Origin: Carpediemonas membranifera
Lineage: Eukaryota > Fornicata
NCBI GenBank assembly: GCA_019828565.1
Contig: JAHDYR010000014.1
Span: 1-64,000 of the forward strand
DNA length: 64,000 bases
Reading direction: 5' to 3'
Shown here in pieces: positions 9,701 to 19,400 of this stretch. The notes beneath the pieces were generated by a model that saw nothing but the letters and a program-made list of their open reading frames with translations, made no database searches and was not told the DNA's origin. How positions within the stretch are numbered: the stretch's first letter is position 1; each line of letters opens with the position of its first letter. Made by a program: the position numbers and the translations under genes.

Positions 9701-10604
9701 GGGCAGCATCGGCAGGGGTGGGGCTCGGGGGCCGGTCTCCCTGCTGTGTGGCTGCGGGCTGCGGCCCAGTTAGGGCGGCAGCGGAGTCGGTGGGGGCAGC
9801 ATCGGCAGGGGTGGGGCTCGGGGGCCTGTCACCCTGCGGGGCGGCTGCGGGCTGCGGCCCAGTTAGGGCGACAGCGGAGTCGGTGGGGGCAGCATCGGCA
9901 GGGGTGGGGCTCGGGGGCCTATCACCCTGCTGTTGACGGTCTGCGCGGCCAGCAGCTACGCGACACGCGTATGCTTCTGCCTCGAGGAAGGCAGTGCGGT
10001 CTCGCGCAGGGCTTGCCGGGCGGGCCTCCTCGACACGGCTGATCAGTTGGGCGTATGACTGACGCCCGGTCTTGGCGCGGCGAGCGGCGATCTCGGACGG
10101 GCGGAGCGGACGAGGGTGCTCCCTCATGAGCTGCTCATCGGTCTTTCTGCCCCGTATCACGCGCTCGAGGGCCTCGTTGGCACGATCAATCGAGATCGTA
10201 GCAGTGAACACCTGGTTGGTGGCTGCGGCGTGAAGAAGTGAAGTGGCATTGGCGATGTGGTCATCACGGCGGGATGCCTTCGGCTTATGGCCTGGCCCGA
10301 AGCGGTTTGTGGCCGCATGAACGTAGTCCGTGATCAAAGAAAGGTTGTTGATCGTGAAGAAGCGTTTGTTGTCCGTCACAAGGCGCAATAAACGATCTTT
10401 GTTCATACAAACCTCGATGAAGGCCTCAGCGTTCTTCGGCCACGAGCCTTTCGGGCAGTGCTGACGAATTTCGTCCATTACGCGCAGGAGCGCAGCGAAC
10501 AGCGCTAGTTTCAGGTAATTCGTGTCACCTGGTCCGTCATCGGATGTATGGCAGGATTCGTCGCCTTGCGGCGGCGAATCGAGCAACTTTCCTCTGGATA
10601 CCAT
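6633..10604 (-). CDS. Non-LTR retrotransposon polyprotein: gag-like region, reverse transcriptase, Cys-His motif (A2)
   Basis: About 1323 residues from the first ATG (10604); an in-frame TAG just upstream (about 10667) rules out a longer start. Residues 1-240 are the conserved N-terminal region. Residues ~240-345 are three 31-residue Pro/Ala repeats. The reverse transcriptase follows, with PGPSGLS, KVRPIAMGESLRR, motif A AVDMSNAYG, motif B QQGDPISP and motif C YQDD (residues ~896-899). Near residue 1213 a C-x2-C-x8-H-x3-C motif is followed by ERHN, the arrangement seen before the RLE nuclease in R2-type elements. The frame then leaves the nuclease because of one extra base near 6724-6727 and ends in an Arg/Gly-rich tail. 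The protein would make cDNA from element RNA by target-primed reverse transcription (family knowledge). The active-site aspartates are intact. Confidence 0.85.
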   Translation of the reverse strand: MVSRGKLLDSPPQGDESCHTSDDGPGDTNYLKLALFAALLRVMDEIRQHCPKGSWPKNAEAFIEVCMNKDRLLRLVTDNKRFFTINNLSLITDYVHAATNRFGPGHKPKASRRDDHIANATSLLHAAATNQVFTATISIDRANEALERVIRGRKTDEQLMREHPRPLRPSEIAARRAKTGRQSYAQLISRVEEARPASPARDRTAFLEAEAYACRVAAGRADRQQQGDRPPSPTPADAAPTDSAVALTGPQPAAAPQGDRPPSPTPADAAPTDSAAALTGPQPAATQQGDRPPSPTPADAAPTDSAAALTGPQPAATQQGDRPTRQTPAQVAPTQPEERNIDDTAVSEFLSLAGVEGGEGERAEPETEHEARGDSANSPLRPPPQVDPAHRLTGWLDRTTIDAVRRSFDAHVPREDRDMWSTNDQVVATLTSVDAVRWLSRGQNGQNRMSRARWTTLLEQVFAAHPRNRPTYAFPQGLKSFAPRFVAFMREGLGMPVDPALPAVPQPRTAQPARRRLTAPRPQPETILPELPEDLKFLPSPTEAGRIGKSKPSRKGAVSFVKGLINLLEALNEVPAQQKRRGLIAIMTHGQTVYKPAKKQVTLWTRTKERSAFTKASAGYYSSGLKILLSEDMDLSPTEVDEKLVELQAEPMADPRLFHPQQRAGALESYEVTPESVTWALDRLKADSAPGPSGLSFLHLKLAYRLRKHKFVAAVTPLINDIINGEPYTEILSHSRLVALPKGDSKVRPIAMGESLRRLAGKVLAHDVGLRIIGDGVCEGQFGLGESCGLDCMGDILKTAYAGGAQLCAVDMSNAYGTVSRQHLSEVAQAWAPVLLPYLHTMYAGGKMITPTGLVIPSREGIQQGDPISPLLFTLAMKPVLDQIRGEFQECRMVSYQDDAYLIAPASMPASRVDRFYDRMAEVCGRIGMRVNTAKCMVISAAGSPGAIQRVVNGRAVGIPVGDAHGEARAVDDVFSEMEMATARVVEMVETVGPSAASVALNMIRSCILAMPSAIYRAVSPIRHESRTSRFEQMLSRSVEHILQLRDGLEDKTRRMALDYGDYGLRMPIPSLVWKCAFLGTEHQLHQLLPDRSVHLDEALFTVEGAEEWPRTKDELYEMEAKKPQKQLTKYHRDAWTVQHRPSTPSDFNLDRNAATQALNDSSQRAAPAAGILRQEAALTPIELESKPVGSIFVPIARAHLDVAPFEEWPETCPLCQAQRCTWQHALSCPHTKGTAHTERHNHVRDAVSAVLTDDDVRGRPMARCQAEVALTSRHPRYQQADTEAPRRKVADPHGGRRERRGREPCPRGSLCRLRGQPAPAGG

Positions 10605-10802
10605 GGCCGAATTTACTTTCCCAGGTTGTCCGAACAACACGCGACTCCGCGGAATTTCGAGCAACTACTCTCGCGCAGGGGCAGGGGATGCGTTATGCGA
10701 TGCGGCGATGGGGCGGGAGGCGCAGGGGAGCTCGGGGACGACGCAGCCTAGAATGGCCGAGTCAGCCGAGTCGCGACTCCGGCATTTTGTGGGGAGGGCA
10801 GA

Positions 10803-12767
10803 TTATTGGTGGTGCTCGGCCCAACGGGCCTTGCACTGGGAGACATAGTCCGACCAGACGGTCTGGTTGTCCGCCCAGATGGACCAGAATACCCGGTCAC
10901 GGATGGCGCCCACGAGGGCCGGCCTGCGAATCGCGGCACAGAGGCGGGCGACCCAGCACTCGGTCAGACGGGACTCAGTCTCGCCCAGAACCGTGCAGGC
11001 AGCAGGCACGAAGGTGACCTGCCAGTTGCGGTACTCGCGGAGCTTCTCTAGCTCAGCCTCCCGCGGGTGCAGGCTGACCACGAAGTCGACATAGACTTCC
11101 TCGTGGACACGGTTCCCGACCACGTCTCTCTCGCCTGCCACCATGAGGGTCGGCCACCTTGCGTCTGGGCGCTTCGGTATCGGCCTGCTGGTAGCGGGGG
11201 TGACGAGAGGTGAGCGCGACCTCGGCCTGGCAACGGGCCATGGGTCGACCTCTAACGTCGTCGTCGGTCAACACGGCGCTCACAGCGTCTCTAACATGGT
11301 TGTGACGCTCGGTGTGGGCGGTTCCCTTGGTGTGTGGGCACGAGAGGGCATGCTGCCAGGTGCAGCGCTGGGCCTGACACAGGGGGCAAGTCTCGGGCCA
11401 CTCTTCGAACGGGGCGACATCCAGGTGTGCCCTGGCAATTGGGACAAATATTGAGCCAACAGGCTTCGATTCTAGCTCAATTGGGGTGAGTGCGGCCTCT
11501 TGCCGGAGAATTCCAGCCGCCGGGGCAGCGCGCTGGGAGGAGTCGTTCAGGGCCTGAGTGGCCGCATTGCGGTCCAAGTTGAAGTCAGACGGCGTTGATG
11601 GGCGGTGCTGGACTGTCCAGGCGTCTCTATGGTACTTTGTGAGTTGTTTCTGAGGCTTTTTGGCCTCCATCTCATAGAGTTCGTCCTTGGTCCTAGGCCA
11701 CTCTTCGGCGCCTTCAACGGTAAACAGGGCCTCGTCTAGGTGCACAGACCGGTCCGGAAGCAGCTGGTGCAGCTGGTGTTCCGTGCCCAAAAATGCGCAT
11801 TTCCAGACGAGTGATGGGATTGGCATGCGGAGCCCGTAATCTCCATAATCGAGAGCCATTCTACGAGTTTTGTCTTCCAGACCATCTCTTAGTTGCAGAA
11901 TGTGCTCTACGCTGCGGCTAAGCATCTGCTCGAAGCGGGATGTCCTGCTTTCGTGCCTAATCGGCGACACAGCTCTGTAGATTGCGGATGGCATCGCAAG
12001 AATGCATGAACGAATCATATTCAGCGCAACGCTGGCCGCAGAAGGCCCTACAGTCTCCACCATTTCCACGACGCGAGCAGTCGCCATCTCCATCTCCGAG
12101 AAGACATCATCGACAGCTCTTGCCTCACCATGAGCGTCACCAACAGGGATTCCAACGGCTCTACCGTTGACTACCCGCTGAATGGCACCCGGGGAGCCAG
12201 CAGCGCTGATCACCATACACTTAGCCGTGTTCACGCGCATGCCGATGCGGCCACAAACCTCAGCCATTCGGTCGTAGAACCGATCAACTCGTGAGGCCGG
12301 CATGGACGCTGGCGCGATCAAGTAAGCATCGTCCTGATAGGGAGACCATCCTGCACTCCTGGAACTCACCTCTGATCTGGTCCAGGACCGGCTTCATCGC
12401 CAGGGTGAACAGCAGCGGAGATATGGGGTCCCCTTGCTGGATGCCCTCCCGGGACGGGATGACAAGGCCTGTTGGTGTGATCATCTTGCCCCCGGCATAC
12501 ATCGTGTGCAGGTACGGTAGCAAGACCGGGGCCCACGCCTGTGCGACCTCAGACAGATGCTGCCGACTGACGGTTCCGTACGCATTGGACATGTCAACGG
12601 CGCACAGCTGCGCACCGTCGGCGTACGCTGTCTTCAGAATGTCACCCATGCAGTCCAGGCCGCAGCTCTCGCCCAGTCCGAACTGCCCCTCGCACACACC
12701 ATCGCCAATAATCCTCAGCCCGACATCGTGGGCTAGGACCTTGCCTGCGAGGCGTCTCAGGCTCTCG
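10803..12767 (-). mobile_element. Non-LTR retrotransposon copy A3, 5' half replaced by a DIRS-like element
   Basis: Family A sequence from the 3' end (10803) into the reverse transcriptase. Homology to A2 stops sharply after GGCTCTCG at 12767. The 5' linker of a family unit reappears at 16246, so about 2.2 kb of the A unit (from near its ATG to the RT region) is missing and DIRS-like sequence lies in the gap. Confidence 0.85.
10803..12767 (-). pseudogene. Truncated RT-endonuclease fragment (A3)
   Basis: Contains RT motifs A, B and C and the Cys-His and endonuclease regions of family A. It is broken by one extra G near 12340 (GATAGGGAG for GATAGGAG) and by the shared extra base near 11145. 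The N-terminal coding half is absent. In one frame the RT reads across the junction at 12767 into antisense DIRS sequence, which is not a meaningful fusion. Confidence 0.8.
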
Positions 12768-12932
12768 GGTCGCGCCGCCCTGGCCGAGAAGCCAGAGATG
12801 ACCGAGTCGGAGATCGAGACCCTGGTCCTCCGGACGCTCTCGAAGAACCCCCGCCTTACGGAGAAGCCAGGCAAGGATTTTCGAAAGCGAGGCGGCCAGG
12901 GCCCGAAGCGCCCCGGCAACAACCGCTCATAA
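12768..12932 (+). pseudogene. C-terminal remnant of a putative DIRS gag ORF
   Basis: The frame enters from the junction at 12768 and ends at TAA 12930-12932. It reads a short acidic stretch (MTESEIETL) and a basic Lys/Arg/Gly-rich tail ending GNNRS. Position before the RT ORF suggests the end of gag. The 5' part is lost at the junction. No domain can be recognised. Confidence 0.4.
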
Positions 12933-12940
12933 GTCCAAAC

Positions 12941-13060
12941 CATCATCATCATCATCACGATCACCCTCCTCACGATCACCCTCCTCACGATCACCCTCCT
13001 CACGGTCACCCTCCTCACGGTCACCCTCCTCACGACCGCTCTCCTCACGACCACCCTCAG
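12941..13060 (+). repeat. 15-bp tandem repeat encoding His-Pro-rich sequence
   Basis: CAT triplets followed by about seven imperfect copies of the 15-mer TCACGATCACCCTCC. The frame is the same as the RT ORF and has no stop between here and the RT ATG at 13097. It reads as His6 followed by repeated Asp-His-Pro-Pro-His units. If RT is made by frameshifting from gag, this would be a His-rich linker; otherwise it is leader sequence. Confidence 0.7.
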
Positions 13061-13096
13061 CCCACCATCCACCAACCCCCCCTCCAGTGCCCGAAG

Positions 13097-15010
13097 ATGA
13101 GACCCTTCCCGTGCATCAACAGCCGCTGGACCCTTTGGGAGCGCTTACACGCGCCATCCGAGGTGGTCTCGTGGCTACGAGAGGGTATCCCCATCTCGGT
13201 GAGTGCGCGGCCGAGGCACCCCAGCCTTCCTTCACCGCGGCCGAGGGATCGAAAGGCCTTCCGAGATCATCTAAGGACGCTGCTCGCCTTGGGAGCGGCC
13301 AGCCCGTGCCGGGCACCGAGTCTCATCTCGCCAATCTTCACCGTGCCGAAGACACCTGTAGAGACGCGCCTCATTCACGATCTGAGGTCACTCAATGCAG
13401 TGTCGCTCGAGAGAAGGTCGTTCCGGCTTCGAGGCGTCAGGCAAGCCATCTGCCAGATGAGAGAGAACGACTACATGACGCGCATCGACCTGACAAAGGG
13501 GTACTATCAGCTGGGCATCCGACCGCAGGACCGGACACTCCTGGGCTTTGTGGTAGACGGGCGCCCCTACTGCTTCAACGTCCTGCCGTTTGGATGGAGC
13601 GCGGCACCCTACCACTTTCAACGGGTCATGATGACCGCCGGACAGATTGTCGCGCGTGCCTTCCCGGGTATCAACCTGACGATATACCTAGACGACTGGC
13701 TTTTCTGCGGTCCGAAAGCCCTGTTAGAGTCGTCGATGCCGGGGATAGTTCGGTTGCTTACGGACCTAGGCCTCGTAATCAACCGGGAGAAATCCCAGTT
13801 GACACCATCGCCCACGACGACTTTCCTTGGCTTCGTGCTCGACTCGAGGAAGCATGGAGTCTCCCTTCAGGAGGAGAAGCGCCACAAGTACCTGTCCAGA
13901 GTGGAGGAGGCTCTCCAGCAGGGCGTCACCTTCCACAGCCTGCAGAGACTCCTCGGGAACCTGGGCTTTGCGTCGATAGTCTGGCCAGAGGGCCGGGCGG
14001 CCATCAGACCTATCCAACGCTGCTTGGCCAACATCAAGGCCCGATACAGGACGAGAGTCCATGGCGAGGCAGAGGCGGCCCTCATCGATTGGCAAGCCCG
14101 CCTGAGTCGCCCTTCCCCAGTCCGCAGCTTCTTGGAGCTCACCCACTTGTGGGGCATGTCCCCGAAGCTTCAGGTTACGGTGATGACGGACGCCTCGGAG
14201 GCCGGCCTCGGCGGAGTCCTCCTGATCCCAGGCCAGGACCCTCACACCTTCGCTGTTTCGGCCCCGAAGGGGGAGCATATCACCCTGCTAGAGTTTCGAG
14301 CCCTCTGCCAGGCTGTGGAGCTCACTCTCCAACACCTTCGAGACCCGAGCGAGATCACTATCTTCTCGGATTCTGTTGCGGCGGTGGCCTGGTGGAACCA
14401 CCAGGGGTCTACAAAGGCGCCAGAGGTGGTGGACCAGACCCTCCGAGCCCTGCTGCCCACGCTCAGCAGGCGACAGATCAGGGTCAGGGCCGTGCACGTG
14501 TCAGGTCACCTCAACGTCACTGCCGACGCCTTATCTCGATCCGAGACATTATCACCACCCAGACGGATGCTCGAGCGCATAATCACGACGTGGGGCCCGG
14601 TTCAAGGAGAGATATGGCCCTCCGGGTGGCTTGGAGCAAAGCAGGACGCGACAGAGGCCTCCGGGAGCATACAGTTCATGGACAAGGACTGGTCAGTCGG
14701 CAGGTGGCTGGCAGTAGTCCCGTTCAGCCTGCTGCTGGAGGTCTATTCGAAGTTGCAACGCCTCCAGATGGACCATCCCAGCTCCCCCTCAGCATGTCCG
14801 GATGCTCTGGTCTTGCTTGTGTCGGACAGCCGCTCTCCAACAGCGATGGCACTGAGAGAGCTCTCGGAGCACCGGCTCTACTTCAGGATTCGGAAGGAGG
14901 AGGCAGACCTGTCGGAGGTCACACCGCTCCAGTCGGACGGGACGTTCAGGCTCATGGCCCTCTTCATGGTCATCAGGTCTTCGACCAGGCCGTCAGCAGT
15001 GACATGCTAG
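13097..15010 (+). CDS. DIRS-like reverse transcriptase-RNase H
   Basis: 637 residues from ATG 13097. RT region: TRLIHDLRSLN, then RIDLTKGYYQ (first catalytic Asp), FNVLPFGWSAAPYHFQ, and IYLDD (residues 196-200). RNase H region: D365 (MTDASEAG), E399 (LEFRALCQAVE), D425 (FSDSVAAV) and D477 (TADALSR), so all four acidic residues are present. This is the Ty3-like RT/RH arrangement found in DIRS elements. It would copy the element RNA into DNA. The stop overlaps the start of the recombinase ORF (ATGCTAG, 15004-15010). The frame is open upstream through the His-Pro repeats, so an N-terminal extension is possible. Confidence 0.88.
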   Translation: MRPFPCINSRWTLWERLHAPSEVVSWLREGIPISVSARPRHPSLPSPRPRDRKAFRDHLRTLLALGAASPCRAPSLISPIFTVPKTPVETRLIHDLRSLNAVSLERRSFRLRGVRQAICQMRENDYMTRIDLTKGYYQLGIRPQDRTLLGFVVDGRPYCFNVLPFGWSAAPYHFQRVMMTAGQIVARAFPGINLTIYLDDWLFCGPKALLESSMPGIVRLLTDLGLVINREKSQLTPSPTTTFLGFVLDSRKHGVSLQEEKRHKYLSRVEEALQQGVTFHSLQRLLGNLGFASIVWPEGRAAIRPIQRCLANIKARYRTRVHGEAEAALIDWQARLSRPSPVRSFLELTHLWGMSPKLQVTVMTDASEAGLGGVLLIPGQDPHTFAVSAPKGEHITLLEFRALCQAVELTLQHLRDPSEITIFSDSVAAVAWWNHQGSTKAPEVVDQTLRALLPTLSRRQIRVRAVHVSGHLNVTADALSRSETLSPPRRMLERIITTWGPVQGEIWPSGWLGAKQDATEASGSIQFMDKDWSVGRWLAVVPFSLLLEVYSKLQRLQMDHPSSPSACPDALVLLVSDSRSPTAMALRELSEHRLYFRIRKEEADLSEVTPLQSDGTFRLMALFMVIRSSTRPSAVTC

Positions 15011-15909
15011 CCAGATTCAAGGACAAGAGACACGTGGCCGGGGTCTTGCAGCAGTTCGCTGACTTCCGCGACAGCCACACCGAGGCCCGTGGCGACACCG
15101 AGCTCGTTCGAATGTGGGCACACGACCAGGCGGAGAGGGTGGCTCGCCCCACCATCATGTCGAAGTGGAACCTAATAGTGAGGTTCTTCGACCGGGTTGT
15201 CCCCTGGGAGGTCCCCGTGGACGGCACGGCGGTGGTTATCGAGCAGGCGAGAGACGCGCTTGGTCGACCGAGGGGCCCAGCCCTGCCCATCAGGGCCCAG
15301 ATGTTAGCAAGACTCCACGCCTCCACGCCGGAGGCCCGCCGGCAGGCCCTATGGAGAGAGGCGTTCGCCTTCGCGCTCACCATCTACGCCACCACATCGC
15401 GGCCTATGGAGATATTCTCTTTGCGGATGAGGGACGTGTCCACTGATGGTCGGCGAGGGCTGCGAGTGGCAATACAGGGCACAAAGACGCGGCGTGAGGT
15501 CATAGAGAAGCTGGTACCAAGGGTCGATGGCGAGCTGGACCCTGCGCATTGGCTCTCCGAGGTCGTCGTTAATCGGATGGACGCCCACGCTGGGGAGGAG
15601 GATCCACTCTGGTCTTTTGCGTTCTCGGAGCTTGAGGACCAGATTAAGGGGATCCTTCGCTCCTCGAGGGCAAGGCTTCATGGCCTTCGCCGCGGCAGCG
15701 CGGCGGACCTGGTCCTTGCGGGCATACCCATTCCCGTCGTGGCCGCGAAGGGCACTTGGGTGGATACCAAATCACTGATACGCTATATCGAGGACGTCCT
15801 ACGCCTCGATTACAGCACTTCTGTTGCCTCGTTGAGGCCTGGAGCAGCATTGAGGAGTGCTTGCTCCAGCACGATCGCGGACCTTAGTGAGGTTGATCGT
15901 AAAACGTGA
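15004..15909 (+). CDS. DIRS-like tyrosine recombinase (integrase)
   Basis: 301 residues from the ATG at 15004, a usual size. Visible catalytic set: R133 (TSRPMEIFSLR), a Lys in GTKTRRE, H226-x-x-R229 (LHGLRRG), W252 (KGTW) and the nucleophile Y261 (LIRYIED). The N-terminal ~100 residues fit a core-binding domain. It would integrate a circular DNA intermediate without making target-site duplications (DIRS knowledge). The frame is open far upstream, across the whole RT ORF, but that part is an overlapping frame and not recombinase-like. I chose the ATG inside the ATGCTAG overlap, which suggests coupled translation. Confidence 0.88.
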   Translation: MLARFKDKRHVAGVLQQFADFRDSHTEARGDTELVRMWAHDQAERVARPTIMSKWNLIVRFFDRVVPWEVPVDGTAVVIEQARDALGRPRGPALPIRAQMLARLHASTPEARRQALWREAFAFALTIYATTSRPMEIFSLRMRDVSTDGRRGLRVAIQGTKTRREVIEKLVPRVDGELDPAHWLSEVVVNRMDAHAGEEDPLWSFAFSELEDQIKGILRSSRARLHGLRRGSAADLVLAGIPIPVVAAKGTWVDTKSLIRYIEDVLRLDYSTSVASLRPGAALRSACSSTIADLSEVDRKT

Positions 15910-16245
15910 TGATATTGAGTTCCTTATAGTGTAGGGAGATACCTTTGAGAGGTTACGCACGGATTCTAGCGAAACTACGGCGATATACGCTCAAAAGAGA
16001 GAGAAAATATCAAAAGTGCCGTATCTCGGCAACCAGGCGGTGTTGAGACCTCTAGGCACGTTTTTCGAGCTCTCCACCTGCACGGGTGGAATACAGAGGA
16101 ACCGTCGGGAGGTTTAAGAATCCAAGATGATGTGCGCCAAATTTGATCCAGTCAAATGATGGATAGAGAAAATGAGCCAGGGATCGTGGCGGCGACGAGT
16201 CCCGGATGGTTAAGACAGAGTCTGCCGACTCGTCAGCTCGTCTGA
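15910..16245 (+). other. Non-coding 3' region of the DIRS-like element
   Basis: No gene seen. AT-richer than its surroundings; probably the 3' untranslated or terminal-repeat region. It ends at ...CTGACTAC, where retrotransposon linker sequence (TTTCCCAGG...) starts at 16246. Palindromic ends diagnostic of DIRS could not be identified by eye. Confidence 0.5.
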
Positions 16246-16435
16246 CTACTTTCCCAGGTTGTCCGAACGACACGCGACTCCGCGGAACTTGGGGTAACCA
16301 CTCTCGCGCAGGGGCAGGGGATGCGTTATGCGATGCGGCGATGGGGCGGGAGGCGCAGGGGGGCTCGGGGACGACGCAGCCTAGAGTGGCCAAGTCAGCC
16401 GAGTCGCGACTCCAGATTTCTGTGCAGGGACCTGG
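16246..16435 (-). repeat. Linker downstream of C1 with the truncated 5' edge of copy A3
   Basis: Matches the shared inter-element linker from TTTCCCAGG to the family C endonuclease stop. The ATG region expected just left of 16246 is missing and DIRS-associated sequence lies there instead. This marks the right breakpoint of the DIRS-linked replacement. Confidence 0.75.
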
Positions 16436-19400
16436 TTATAGGTTGAGCTCGGCCCAGCGGGCCTTGCACTGGCTGACATAGTCACTCCAGATGCTGAGGT
16501 TGCCCTCCCAGGCCTTCAGGAAGGCCGTGTCGCGCATGGTTCCCGCCAGGTGCGGCCGTGCAATGGCGTCGCAAAACTGCACCGCCCAGTCCGCGGTCAG
16601 GCGGGACTCCGTGGCGCCGCCGACGGTGGTGGCGGCGACCAGGAAGGTGACGTCCCAGTTGGCGTACTCCCGGGTCTTCTCGGTCTCGGCGTCGCGGGGG
16701 TGAAGACCGCAGTAGAAGTCGACGTAGACGTCGTCGTGGACGACGTTTCCGACCACGTCGCGCTCGCCCCAGACCTTGAGGTCAGCCCGCTTGTGTGTGG
16801 GGGCGTCGGCGCTCGTGACGCGGAACCTAGGGTGGGTGTCGAGCAGATCGAACTCGGGCTTGCAGTGGGGGATGGGGCGCCCGCGGAGGTCGTCCTGGGT
16901 CACGAGATCGTGCACAGCCATCTTGATGCTGTCGTGGCGTGCGTTGGTCGCGCCATCCTTCAGGTAGGAGCAGCCGAGGGCGTGGCGCCACGTGATGTCT
17001 TGCTGGCCACAGAGGGGGCAGGTGACCGGCATCTCGCGGAATGGGGCGATGTTGAGGTGCGCCCGGGTGACGGGGACGAACACGCTGTCGCAGGAGGTCT
17101 GCTCGAGGTCGAGGGGGCTCAGCGCGGCTTCTTTGCGGAGGAGTCTGGCGGCGGGGGCCTCGAGGGAGCTGCAGTCAGAGAGGCCCTGGGAGACCTCCTC
17201 GGGGTCTAGGCCGAAGTCGGCGGGTGTCTTGGGGCGGTACTTGGCCGTCCAGGCTTTTGCAAGCATCGTAGTGAGTGTCTTCTGCGGCTTTTCAGCCTCG
17301 ATGCTAAACAGTTCCTGGATGGTTTTGGGCCACTCCTGGCACTCTTCTGGAGAGAACAGCGCCGCCTCCATGTCCCGGGTGATGCCTAGGGCGTGCAGCT
17401 GGTGGGCTGCGCCCAAAAATGCACACTTCCAGATGAGCGACGGAAGAGGGATACGGAGCCCGTAGTCGGCGAAATCGAGCGCTAAACGCTCTTCGGGTAT
17501 CTTTGTGACGTCGGATACCTGAAGGATGCGTGCGATGGCAGCTCTCAGCTTCCGCTCCAGGCTTTTTGTGCGGCATTCGTGGCCAATCGGGCTCACGTTG
17601 CGAAAGATTGCCGAAGGCATCGGTAGAACGCAAGACCTGATCAGATTGACCGCCACCGAGGCCGCTTTCGGCCCCACTGCCTCGGTCATCTCGGCCACCC
17701 GCACGAGCGCGTCCTCCATGCGCGAGAAGGCCGCGTCCACAGCGTTGGCAACGCCCGCGTCGTCGCCTACGGGGATACCGAGCACCCGTCCGCTTTGTTG
17801 GCCCAGTGTCCCCGTCTTCGCCAGGACGAGGCACTTCAGTCGGTTCACCCGCATACCGACGGCTCCACACGCCGCCTCCACACGCGCGTAGAATGTATCG
17901 ATCGTCCGCTGGTCTGCCTGCCGGGGCAGCAGCCCGTACACGTCGTCCTGGTAGCCGAGGATGGTCGCACTGGGGAGTTGCGACCGGAGGCTGCCGAGGA
18001 GGGGCGTCATAGCCAGCGTGAAGAGGGCTGGGGACAGGGGGTCCCCCTGGTGGATGCCCTCTCGGCTGGCTATGACGTGCCCGGTCGGGGTCAGCAGCTT
18101 GCCCTCGCCATACATGGTGGAGAAATAGGGGGAGGGCGGCTGGGGCGTGCGCCTCGAGCACCACACGGAGGTGGGCGCGGGACACGGTTCCGTAGGCGTT
18201 AGTCATGTCAACAGCACAGACCTTGAGCCCTTCGTCGTACGCTTCCGCAATTTTCGCGGTCATAACGTCCAGGCCGCAGCTCTCGCCGAGCCCGTACTGC
18301 TCAGGGCAGACGCCGTCATTACGGAGACGCGACGAGACGGCCGAGGCGAGGACCTTCGCGGCCAGGCGCCGGAGCGCCTCGCCCATGGCGATGGGTCTGA
18401 CCCGATCTTCGCCCTTCGGCAGTGCGATGAGCCGTGCGTGAGCGAGGATACCCGTGTACTCCTCACCGGCAATGATGTCGCGCACAAGGGGCAGGAGTGC
18501 CTGCACCAACTGGCCCTTCCGGAGTCGATGAGCGAGTTTCAGATGCAAGAAGCTCAGCCCGGATGGGCCGGGGGCCGAGTCCGCTCTCATCTTCCCCAGC
18601 GCCTCGTCTACGGCCTCGAAGGTGACCTCAAAGGACGTGAGCGCGTCGGCGCGGCGTGTGAGAGCCGGCGTCTGGGGATCTCTCAGCGGGGCGGCCTGCA
18701 TCTCCTCCAGCTTCTGGTCGATCTGACCCGGCGTGAGTGTCATCTCCTCAGAGAGCAGGACCTTCATGGCGCTGGAGTAATACCCGGCGGCGGCCTTCGA
18801 GTATGCAGCTCGCTCTGGGGAGCGGGTGCGGAGGGAGATCCCCTTCTTCCCAGGGCGATATACTGTCCGCGCGTGCCGGAGAACGGCTGCCAGAGCCTCC
18901 CGCTTCCGGTTCTGCGGCGCGTTCGCCAGGGTCACGAGCAGCCGGATCAGCCCGTTCACGAATCCCGCGGCAGCCTTCCGTGAGGGCTTCGCCCGGCCGA
19001 TGCGTCCGGCTTCCGCGGGGTGAGGCAGATATGACAGCTCGATCGGCAGGTCGCCCGCGAGAGGGTCGGCCGGCGGCAGGGGCAGGAGCGCTGCTCTCGG
19101 TCTCCGTGGGGGCTGGCTGGGCCCGGCATGGGGCGGGGCCTCAGCACTAGGGTCCGGCGGAAGACCGCATGCCTCTCTCATGAAGAACACAAACCTCGGC
19201 GTGAACTGCCTGAACCCTTTGGGGAAGCTGTAGGGTGGCCGCCTGTCCGGCTCGTCCGCGAAGAGGCCCTCGAGAAGCTGTGTCCAGCGTTCACGTGACA
19301 TCCTGTGGACGCCATTCTGCCCGCCGGACACTTCTCCGACCCGGACTGCTGTCGTGAGTGTGGACCTCACCTGCTCGGCCGAGCCCCAATGAGACTCGAC

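Larger units (their letters stand above)
6383..10664 (-). mobile_element. Non-LTR retrotransposon copy A2 (family A), best preserved copy
   Basis: The reference copy for family A. One long frame (ATG 10604 to stop 6633) covers the gag-like region, reverse transcriptase and Cys-His motif. A second frame (6383-6724) holds the rest of the C-terminal endonuclease. The order gag-like, RT, CCHC, RLE-type nuclease in essentially one ORF is known for R2, NeSL and Giardia Gil/Genie elements. No poly(A) tail or target-site duplication is visible, because the unit directly abuts its neighbours through short linkers. Confidence 0.9.
12768..16245 (+). mobile_element. DIRS-like tyrosine-recombinase retrotransposon, 5'-truncated
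   Basis: Plus-strand element opposite in direction to the array. Order: C-terminal piece of a putative gag, His/Pro repeats, RT-RNase H ORF (13097-15010), overlapping tyrosine recombinase ORF (15004-15909), then about 335 bp of non-coding DNA (15910-16245). RT of the YLDD type with RNase H plus a tyrosine recombinase instead of a DDE integrase defines the DIRS order (family knowledge). I could not find the inverted terminal repeats or the internal complementary region; the left end is clearly cut. Confidence 0.85.

Noticed and set aside
15910-16245. DIRS inverted terminal repeat
   Set aside because: No matching inverted or split direct repeat could be found by eye at the left side, which is truncated.
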